Positions 41,949 through 48,748 of a stretch of DNA of 64,000 nucleotides are shown in pieces. Position 1 is the stretch's first letter; each line of letters begins with the position of its first letter. Source of the DNA: CBDBCU01 sp965243185 (lineage in GTDB: Bacteria > Chloroflexota > Dehalococcoidia > Lucifugimonadales > UBA3495); contig OZ251531.1 in NCBI GenBank assembly GCA_965243185.1, forward strand, positions 1,116,001 to 1,180,000, given 5' to 3'. The notes beneath the pieces were generated by a model, which saw only the letters and a list, made by a program, of their open reading frames with translations, was not told the DNA's origin and ran no database searches. A program made the position numbers and the translations under genes.

Positions 41949-43574
41949 ATGGCGGACAAGCAATTGGTTTTTGACGAACAGGCCCGGGCGAGTCTGATGC
42001 GGGGCGTGGATGAACTGGGCCGGGTGGTGGGGTTGACGCTGGGTCCGAGCGGGCGGAATGTGCTGCTGAACCGGATGTGGTCGCTGCCGGTGGTGTGCAG
42101 CGATGGGGTGACCATCGCCAAGGAGGTGGAGCTGCCGGATGTGTATGCCAATATGGGGGCGCAGCTGGTGAAGGAGGCGGCGGCCAAGACCAATGATGTG
42201 GTGGGGGACGGGACGACGACTTCGGTGGTGCTGGCGCGGTCGATGGTGCGGCAGGGGTTTATGAACATTGCCGCCGGAGCTAACGGGATGGGGATGAAGG
42301 CCGGGATTGACCGGGCGGTGGCGGCGGTGGTGGCCGGGTTGGCGGATAGGGCGATTCCGGTGGAGAATCGGGAGCAGGTGGCCCGGGTGGCGGCGTTGTC
42401 GGCGCATGAGGAAAGCATCGCCGAGTTGATTGCGGAGGCGATGGATAAGGTGGGCCGGGAAGGGGTCATCACTATTGAGGAATCCAAGAGTATGTCGGAC
42501 GAGTTGGAGCTGACGGAGGGGATGCGCCTGGATCGGGGGTATCTGTCGCCGCATTTCGTTACGGACGGGCAGCGGATGGAGGTAAGCCTGGAGGAGCCGC
42601 TGATTTTGATAACGGACGGGAAGGTCAGCACGACGAATGATATTGTGCCGACTTTGGAGAAGGTGGCGCAAGCCGGGGGCCGGCCGTTGGCGATTATCGC
42701 CGAGGATGTGGACGGGGAGGCTTTGGCAACGATGGTGGTGAACAAGCTGCGCGGCACCATCAACGGGGTGGCGATTAAGGCGCCGGGGTTTGGCGACCGG
42801 CGGAAGGCGCTGCTGGAGGATATTGCGGTTTTGACCGGGGCGACGGTCATCAGCAAGGATACCGGGCTGTCGCTGGATGGGGTGGAGATTGCCCATCTGG
42901 GTTCGGCGCGGCGGTTGGTGGCGTTGAAGGATGAGTCCACGATCATTGAGGGTCGGGGGTTGCCGGAGGCGACGGAGAGCCGGGTGGCGCAAATCCGGGT
43001 GCAGATTGAGGAGACTACTTCCGATTATGACCGGGAGAAGCTGCAGGAACGGCTGGCGGCGTTGGTTGGGGGGGTAGCGGTGGTTAAGGTGGGGGCGGCG
43101 ACGGAGCCGGAGATGAATGAGCGGAAGTCGCGGACGGAGGATGCTTTGTCGGCGACGCGGGCGGCGGTGGAGGAGGGGATTGTTCCCGGCGGCGGGGTTA
43201 CGCTGGTGCGGGCGGAGCAGGCGGTAGGGGAGTTGCAGCAGAGTTGTTCCGGGGATGAGGCTCTGGGGGTTAAGCTGGTGCTGGAAGCCTTGAGCGCGCC
43301 GCTGCTACTGATTGCGGATAATGCCGGGCATCCGGGGCAGGTGGTTTTGGATCGGGTGCGGCAGGGCGAAGGGGATTGGGGTTTTGACGCGGAGAAGGGG
43401 GAATATACTCATCTGATCCAGTCGGGGATCATTGACCCGGCGAAGGTTACCCGGTCGGCGTTGCAGAATGCGGGGAGTATTGCCGGGATGCTGCTGACGA
43501 CGCAGGCGGTGGTGGCGGAGATTCCGGTGCATACGCCGCTGCCGGCGGATGTGCATGACTTTATGCACGATTAG
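41949..43574 (+). CDS. groEL: 60 kDa chaperonin GroEL
   Basis: 541 residues. Conserved segments include LGPSGRNVLLNR, SDGVTIAKEVEL, the ATP-binding GDGTTTSVVLAR, VAIKAPGFGDRR and EEGIVPGGGVTLVRA. It folds proteins in a double-ring ATPase complex with GroES. No groES lies upstream or downstream. The C terminus ends DVHDFMHD rather than the usual Gly-Gly-Met tail, so this may be a second, diverged GroEL of the genome. The start ATG follows AAGGAAGT. Coding is very G-rich on the plus strand. Confidence 0.94.
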   Translation: MADKQLVFDEQARASLMRGVDELGRVVGLTLGPSGRNVLLNRMWSLPVVCSDGVTIAKEVELPDVYANMGAQLVKEAAAKTNDVVGDGTTTSVVLARSMVRQGFMNIAAGANGMGMKAGIDRAVAAVVAGLADRAIPVENREQVARVAALSAHEESIAELIAEAMDKVGREGVITIEESKSMSDELELTEGMRLDRGYLSPHFVTDGQRMEVSLEEPLILITDGKVSTTNDIVPTLEKVAQAGGRPLAIIAEDVDGEALATMVVNKLRGTINGVAIKAPGFGDRRKALLEDIAVLTGATVISKDTGLSLDGVEIAHLGSARRLVALKDESTIIEGRGLPEATESRVAQIRVQIEETTSDYDREKLQERLAALVGGVAVVKVGAATEPEMNERKSRTEDALSATRAAVEEGIVPGGGVTLVRAEQAVGELQQSCSGDEALGVKLVLEALSAPLLLIADNAGHPGQVVLDRVRQGEGDWGFDAEKGEYTHLIQSGIIDPAKVTRSALQNAGSIAGMLLTTQAVVAEIPVHTPLPADVHDFMHD

Positions 43575-43611
43575 GGGGTTGGGACGCGGCGGAGTCGGTC
43601 GGGATTTGATA

Positions 43612-43639
43612 GGGGGCGGGTTCACACAAACCCGCCCCC
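43612..43639 (+). terminator. Hairpin after groEL
   Basis: GGGGGCGGGTT 43612-43622 pairs with AACCCGCCCCC 43629-43639, an 11-bp stem with a 6-base loop. It lies 37 bases beyond the groEL stop and is followed by GGTGTTTAG, a weak U-rich tract. Confidence 0.65.
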
Positions 43640-43696
43640 GGTGTTTAGGGGACTAATGTCAATGCCGGGGGCAGAGATTGCCGGGAGGGTAGAGCG

Positions 43697-44227
43697 TTGC
43701 AAGGGGGGGTTTTGGAGCGGGCGGCTTTGCGCCGCTTGATTGAGGAGCCGGTCGAGGGGCAGCCGCCGTTGGTGGAGGGTTTGCTTTGCGCGGCGGAGCA
43801 GGTGCAGCCTAACGGCGTTGACTTGTCGCTGCACGGGGTGGCACGGCTGAGCGGGGCGGGTTGGATGGGGCGGGATAATGGGGTGCGGGAGTTGGCGGCG
43901 GCGGCGGCGTTGGATTTTGACCGGGAGGGTTGGCTGCATTTGACGCCGGGGGCGTATCTGGTTACTTTTCGGGAGGTGGTCAATTTGCCGGCGGATTTGA
44001 TGGCGTTGGGGCGGGCGCGTTCCAGTCTGCTGCGTTCCGGGGTCAGTATCCATACGGCGGTTTGGGATGCGGGCTATCGGGGGCGGTCGCAGGCGTTTTT
44101 GGTGGCGCATTTGCCGGAGGGCTATTATTTGCAGGAGGGGGCGCGGCTGATGCAGTTGGTATTTTTTCGGCTGACGGCGGCGGTGGAGGAGGGGTACAGC
44201 GGCCGGTATCAGGGGGAAAACCTTTGA
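43697..44227 (+). CDS. dut: dUTPase / dCTP deaminase family protein, archaeal type
   Basis: 176 residues. The segment LGRARSSLLRSGVSIHTAVW followed by DAGYRGRSQAFLVAH matches archaeal-type dUTP nucleotidohydrolases of the DCD-DUT superfamily, and the end GRYQGENL is usual for it. dUTPase keeps uracil out of DNA and provides dUMP for thymidylate. Deaminase activity cannot be excluded. The start is the TTG at 43697, with GGGAGGG about 9 bases upstream; no ATG fits. The stop overlaps the TTG start of queG. Confidence 0.8.
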   Translation: MQGGVLERAALRRLIEEPVEGQPPLVEGLLCAAEQVQPNGVDLSLHGVARLSGAGWMGRDNGVRELAAAAALDFDREGWLHLTPGAYLVTFREVVNLPADLMALGRARSSLLRSGVSIHTAVWDAGYRGRSQAFLVAHLPEGYYLQEGARLMQLVFFRLTAAVEEGYSGRYQGENL

Positions 44228-45417
44228 GGGCGGCCGGGGCAGAGGACATTAAGGCGGTGGTCAAGGATTATGCCCGGGAACTGGGGTTTGACCTGGTGCG
44301 GGTTACGGACGCGGCGGAGTTTGCCCAAGACCGGGATATTGCCTTGGCGCGGATTGAGGAGGGGTTGATGGAGGGGCTGCCCTGGTACACGGCGGGGCGG
44401 GTAATGCGGGGCACCAGTCCGGAAGAATTGCTGCCGGGGGCGCGGTCAATCATTTGCTTGGGGATGAATTATTACCCGGAGGAGCCGGGGGCGGAACTGG
44501 AGGAACCGGCTGGGCCGGATGTCGAGGCGCGGCGGGTCGAGCCGGGTTTGACCGGGAAAATCGCGAGGTATGCCCGGGGGCGGGATTATCACCGGGTTAT
44601 GAAAGGGCGGATGCGGGATTATGCGGCGGGACTGGCGGCGCGGCTGGGTACTGATGTGGCGGCGCGGTGGTATGTGGATGATGGGCCGATGCTGGATCGG
44701 GCGGCGGCGGCGCGGTCCGGGCTGGGGTGGTTCGGCAAGAACAGCAACATTCTGACCCGGGAGTTGGGTTCGTGGGTTTTGCTGGGGCAGGTGATTACCG
44801 ATTTGGCGATGGCGCCGGATGAGCCGTTGGTCAAGACTTGCGGCAGCTGTGTGCGGTGTATTGACGCCTGCCCGACCGGGGCGATTGTCGCGCCGTATGT
44901 GATTGACAATGCCCGGTGTATTTCCCATTTGACGATTGAGAATCGGGGGGCGATACCCCGGGAGCTGCGGCCGCTAATCGGTGACTGGATTTTCGGGTGC
45001 GATATTTGTCAGGAAGTTTGCCCGGTGAACCGGAAGGCGCAGGGGACGCGGGAACCGGCTTGGGGGCAGGCGGAACTGGCAACGGCGGAACTGGTGGAGA
45101 TTTTGGAGCTGTCGGAGGAGGGTTTTCGGGAGCGGTTTCGGGGGACGCCGATTCTGCGGGCGAAATGGACGGGGTTGCAGCGGAATGCGTGCGTAGCGTT
45201 GGGCAATGGGAGAAACGCGGCGGCGGTGCCGGCATTGGGGCGGGTGTTGTTGGAGGGGGAGGCGTTGGTGCGCGGCCATGCGGCGTGGGCGTTGGGGCAG
45301 ATTGGCGGGCCGGCGGCCGCGGCGGCGTTGGAGGAGGCGGCGCTGGGGGAAGGGGATGGGGAGGTTTTGGGGGAAATACGGGCGGCTTTGGGGGAGATGG
45401 GGGCGGCCCAAGGGTAG
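44224..45417 (+). CDS. queG: Epoxyqueuosine reductase QueG
   Basis: 397 residues. It has two 4Fe-4S motifs, CGSCVRCIDACPTGAI and CDICQEVCPVN, the cobalamin-binding N-terminal half (PGARSIICLGMNYYP, GLGWFGKNSNIL) and a HEAT-like C-terminal segment. It reduces epoxyqueuosine to queuosine in tRNA, the last step of the pathway. The TTG at 44224 is taken as start because it overlaps the dUTPase stop and AGGGGG lies 7-8 bases upstream. The frame stays open far into the dut gene, but that part lacks family similarity. No other que gene is in the window. Confidence 0.92.
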   Translation: MRAAGAEDIKAVVKDYARELGFDLVRVTDAAEFAQDRDIALARIEEGLMEGLPWYTAGRVMRGTSPEELLPGARSIICLGMNYYPEEPGAELEEPAGPDVEARRVEPGLTGKIARYARGRDYHRVMKGRMRDYAAGLAARLGTDVAARWYVDDGPMLDRAAAARSGLGWFGKNSNILTRELGSWVLLGQVITDLAMAPDEPLVKTCGSCVRCIDACPTGAIVAPYVIDNARCISHLTIENRGAIPRELRPLIGDWIFGCDICQEVCPVNRKAQGTREPAWGQAELATAELVEILELSEEGFRERFRGTPILRAKWTGLQRNACVALGNGRNAAAVPALGRVLLEGEALVRGHAAWALGQIGGPAAAAALEEAALGEGDGEVLGEIRAALGEMGAAQG

Positions 45418-45519
45418 GGCTATTGCATATACCTAGATGCTTGCTTGCCGTTATTCCCAAGGAAACGGGAATTCAGAGTACCCGGCCGATCTGGATTCCC
45501 ACTTTCGTGGGAATGACGG
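45417..45519. repeat. Palindromic repeat family, copy 2
   Basis: It starts GGGCTATTGCATATACCT, like copy 1, and ends with a 29-base palindrome at 45491-45519 (GGATTCCCAC...GTGGGAAT). The same 29 bases recur exactly at 46317-46345. Confidence 0.75.
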
Positions 45520-45601
45520 TTCTATTGAGATGGCCTTGGGTTAGGGGGGCCGGCGGTTGAGGCGCCGGCTGGGGACATTGCCCGGCCGCCGGTCTGTACG
45601 G

Positions 45602-46174
45602 TCAAGGGGTTGCGGCGGCGGCCGGTTTGGGGTCGGAGGGGGCGGCGGCGGATTTGGTGCTGGAGCGGCGGCCTTTGCGGGCGCGGCGGTTAGGCTGCGG
45701 CGGGGGTTCGGTGTCGCGGAGGTAGTCCCGGCCGAATTTGAGCTTTTTCATTTCGTCTTCGATGAGGGAGAAGTCGCTTTTGGAGAGGAGGTGGAGGTTG
45801 CCCTGGAAGGCCAGGTGCCAGTTTTCCGGGGGCCAGCGGCGGATGTAGTCGAGGCGGTAGGCGAGGAGGCCGGCGGTGATATACTGCTCCGGCGCGAGGA
45901 CTACTTCGGGTTTGATGCCGACCTGGTAGGGCCAGGTGGCTTTGCCTTCGTTGCGCCAGGGGTTGTTGTCCACTTCCTGGTAGGAGGCGGTAACGGTGGC
46001 GGTGGCGGTGAACTGGCGGAGGCCGGAGACGTAAAAGAGGATGCGGTCGTCTTTTTCGACGCGCTGGACTTTGCGGCGGTATTCGGACTTTAAGCCCTGG
46101 ATGGTAAAGTCCAGGTCGCGGGTGATGTTGAAGTTTTCCGGGTTGCAGGTAATCATCCAGAAGTTGCGGGGCAT
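45602..46174 (-). CDS. EVE-domain protein
   Basis: 190 residues. It opens with PRNFWMITCNPENFNITRDL and has QRVEKDDRILFYVSG and FTATATVTASYQEVDNN..W, the EVE/PUA-like fold that binds modified bases in DNA or RNA. The C-terminal 35 residues are a low-complexity basic/Ala tail. EVE proteins often occur in modification-dependent restriction. The gene stands alone on the minus strand, between repeat copies that flank it (45417-45519 and 46267-46446). Confidence 0.88.
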   Translation of the reverse strand: MPRNFWMITCNPENFNITRDLDFTIQGLKSEYRRKVQRVEKDDRILFYVSGLRQFTATATVTASYQEVDNNPWRNEGKATWPYQVGIKPEVVLAPEQYITAGLLAYRLDYIRRWPPENWHLAFQGNLHLLSKSDFSLIEDEMKKLKFGRDYLRDTEPPPQPNRRARKGRRSSTKSAAAPSDPKPAAAATP

Positions 46175-46266
46175 TTGCTACCTACCGATATGCCGGGCTT
46201 GGCCGGGGTTTTTGTGGGGTCTATTGTAACATTTTGGGGGCGGGATTGGCAGGGCTGCGCGGGCGG

Positions 46267-46446
46267 GGATTTGGGGGAATTGCATATTTCACGGGAATCC
46301 GGAGTTCGCGGCCTTTCTGGATTCCCACTTTCGTGGGAATGACGGGAGGAGGGCGGGAAGGATGGTGGGAGAGTAGGAATGACGGTAGAGAAGTGCGGGA
46401 AGGACGGTGGGAGGTTGGGAAGGATGGTTGCGATAGGCGATAGCCC
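46267..46446. repeat. Palindromic repeat family, copy 3 with inverted end
   Basis: TTGCATATTTCACGGGAATCC at about 46279, without its last base, resembles copy 2. 46317-46345 repeats the 29-base palindrome exactly. 46431-46446 is the reverse complement of the GGGCTATCGCCTAT start of copy 1 with one mismatch. The 46175-46524 gap otherwise shows only a G-rich leader of the thiolase gene. Confidence 0.7.
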
Positions 46447-46524
46447 CGGGGGGATTTGGCAAATTTGTTGGGAATGGTGTAATATCGGGGGCGATTTCAG
46501 ACAGCCAGGAGGGTAAGGAACGTT

Positions 46525-47700
46525 ATGGCGGCAACTGCGGTCCAGGAACGGGATATTGCCATCGTGGGGGTGGCGGAGTCGGACGAGATGGGGACGGTGC
46601 CGAACAAGTCCTCGTTGCAGCATCATGCCGAGGCGGCGTATAACGCGCTGGAGGATGCCGGTATCGGCAAGGGGGAAGTGAACGGGTTGCTGACGGCGGG
46701 GTTTTCTACGCTGGCGACGGCGGAGTATTTGGGGATTCAGCCGGGCTTTACCGACAATACTTCGGTGGGCGGCTCCTCTTTTGTCATCCATGTGGCCCAC
46801 GCGGCGGCGGCGATTCGGGCCGGCTACTGCGATACGGTGCTGATAACCCACGGGCAGGCGGGACGCTCGACCCGGGCCCGGGTGCCGGCGGATCCGAACT
46901 TGCCGGTGGCGCAGTACGAAGCGCCGTACGGGTTGATCGGGCAGCCGATTAACTACTCGATGGCGTGCACCCGCTATATGCACGAGTATGGGGAGGAACG
47001 GACGCGGCAGGCGTTGGCGGAGATTGCGGTATCCACCCGCAAGTGGGCGAACCTGAATCCCAAGGCGGTGATGCACGAGACGCCGATGAGTTTTGACGAT
47101 TATCATAATTCGCGGTGGGTTTCGTGGCCGTTTCATCTGTTTGACTGCTGTTTGGTTACGGATTCCGGGGCGGCGATCGTGGTTACTACGGCGGAGAAGG
47201 CGGCCAATTGCCGCAAGGAACCGGTGTGGCTGCTGGGGGCCGCCGAGGGGCATGACCATAACCTGATTAGTATGATGCCGTCTTATACTTCGCTGATTGC
47301 CCGGGAGACGGGGCCGAAGGCGTTGGGGCGGGCCGGTTTGACGCACGATAACCTTGACCTGACGATGATTTACGACTCCTTTACCTATACGACGCTGCTG
47401 TCGCTGGAGAGCCTGGGGTTCTGCGGGCCGGGGGAAGGGCCGGATTTTGTGGCGAATCAGCGCACGGCGCCGGGCGGGGAGTTCGCATTGAACACCAGCG
47501 GCGGCGGGTTGTCTTATACCCATCCGGGGATGTACGGCAGTTTCCTGCTGGTGGAGGCGGTGCGGCAGCTGCGGGGGGAATGCAATGCCCGGCAGGTGAA
47601 GGCTAAAGACGGGAGCGGGGGAAATGCCCGTATAGCGCTGGTGAACGGCACCGGCGGGTCGTTGTCGTCAACGGGGACGGTGATTTTGGCGCGGGGGTAG
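46525..47700 (+). CDS. Thiolase family protein (SCP-x type)
   Basis: 391 residues. It has VGVAESDEMG at the N terminus, LLTAGFSTLATAEYLGI, SVGGSSFVIHVAHAAAAIRAG, FDCCLVTDSGAAIVV and a final NTSGGGLSYTHPGM. This is the non-classical thiolase/lipid-transfer group used in fatty-acid or sterol side-chain breakdown. The usual active Cys of thiolases aligns near SVGGSS, where none is seen, so the activity may be altered. The DUF35 zinc-ribbon protein that usually accompanies it is absent. CAGGAGGGTAAGG precedes the ATG. Confidence 0.9.
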   Translation: MAATAVQERDIAIVGVAESDEMGTVPNKSSLQHHAEAAYNALEDAGIGKGEVNGLLTAGFSTLATAEYLGIQPGFTDNTSVGGSSFVIHVAHAAAAIRAGYCDTVLITHGQAGRSTRARVPADPNLPVAQYEAPYGLIGQPINYSMACTRYMHEYGEERTRQALAEIAVSTRKWANLNPKAVMHETPMSFDDYHNSRWVSWPFHLFDCCLVTDSGAAIVVTTAEKAANCRKEPVWLLGAAEGHDHNLISMMPSYTSLIARETGPKALGRAGLTHDNLDLTMIYDSFTYTTLLSLESLGFCGPGEGPDFVANQRTAPGGEFALNTSGGGLSYTHPGMYGSFLLVEAVRQLRGECNARQVKAKDGSGGNARIALVNGTGGSLSSTGTVILARG

Positions 47701-47704
47701 GCGG

Positions 47705-48643
47705 GTGACGCCGCGGCGGATAGCGGAGGACGCCGGCGGCGGCAAGGAGCGGCTGCTGGCGGCGCTGCGGAGTCCGGGCAAACTGCGTTACCGCCGTTAT
47801 AACGGTTCGCCGCTGCGCTACGCCGGGGGCAAGAGTTTGGCGGTGGGGCATATCGTGGAGCAGCTGCCGGCCGGGTTGGAGCGGCTGGTGTCGCCTTTTG
47901 TGGGCGGGGCGTCGGTGGAGATTGCCGTTGCCAAAGAGTGGGGCATCCCGGTGGTGGGCTATGATGTTTTTGATGCGCTGACTAACTACTGGCAGGTGCA
48001 GTTGGCGATGCCGGAACGGTTGGCGGAACGGATTGCCCAATGGGAGCCGAACAAGGCGGTGTATGCCGCGGTCAAGGAACGGCTTAAGGGGCATTGGCTA
48101 GGCACAGCGCCGATTACTGACCGGTTGGAGCTGGCGGCCCATTACTGGTTTAACCATAACCTGAGCTATGGGCCGGGCTTTCTGGGCTGGATGTCGCGGA
48201 TTTATGAGGAGCCGGAACGGGTGCGGCGGCTGGTGGACAAGGTGCGGACTTTCCATTGTCCCAACCTGACGGTGGAATGGGGTTCTTTTGAGGAAACGCT
48301 GCCGCAACACCGGGGGGATTTTCTTTACTGCGACCCGCCGTACTATCTGGATGGGGACAGTCGGATGTTCCGGGGCATTTATCCGCAGCGCAATTTTCCG
48401 GTGCATCATCGGGGTTTTGACCACGCTTTGCTGAGGGATTTGCTGCGGCAGCATCAGGGCGGGTTTGTGCTGTCCTATAATGACTGCTCGACGGTGCGGG
48501 AGTGGTATGCCGACTGCCGCATTGGGGAAGTGGAGTGGCAATATACGCTGGGGCAGGGAGAAACGCGGATTGGGAAGAATCGGCGGGAGCGGGGGGAGGT
48601 GGGCTATGTGAAGGGGTCGCATGAGGTTTTGATAGTGGGGTGA
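47705..48643 (+). CDS. D12-class (Dam-like) adenine DNA methyltransferase
   Basis: 312 residues. The GTG start at 47705 lies four bases after the thiolase stop. SAM-binding segments are LRYAGGKSLAVGHIV and VSPFVGGASVEIAVAKEWG; catalytic motif IV is LYCDPPYYLDGD. The order is that of the alpha/D12 class (Dam, M.DpnII), which methylates adenine in GATC-like sites. No nuclease adjoins directly, but the next gene is a large methylase-nuclease candidate, so a shared restriction system is possible. Confidence 0.9.
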   Translation: MTPRRIAEDAGGGKERLLAALRSPGKLRYRRYNGSPLRYAGGKSLAVGHIVEQLPAGLERLVSPFVGGASVEIAVAKEWGIPVVGYDVFDALTNYWQVQLAMPERLAERIAQWEPNKAVYAAVKERLKGHWLGTAPITDRLELAAHYWFNHNLSYGPGFLGWMSRIYEEPERVRRLVDKVRTFHCPNLTVEWGSFEETLPQHRGDFLYCDPPYYLDGDSRMFRGIYPQRNFPVHHRGFDHALLRDLLRQHQGGFVLSYNDCSTVREWYADCRIGEVEWQYTLGQGETRIGKNRRERGEVGYVKGSHEVLIVG

Positions 48644-48748
48644 GGGGGGTGGGGGGAAATGGGGTGGAAGGTTCGCCGGGTAACAAAGTACCGGCGGGTT
48701 AGCAACAACGAGGGGTGGGGCAAAATTGACGGGAGGAGCGGGATTTTT

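Noticed and set aside
43930..44223. Upstream extension of queG into the dUTPase gene
   Set aside because: The added residues are Gly/Ala-rich with no QueG similarity; the TTG at 44224 overlaps the dut stop and has a ribosome site.
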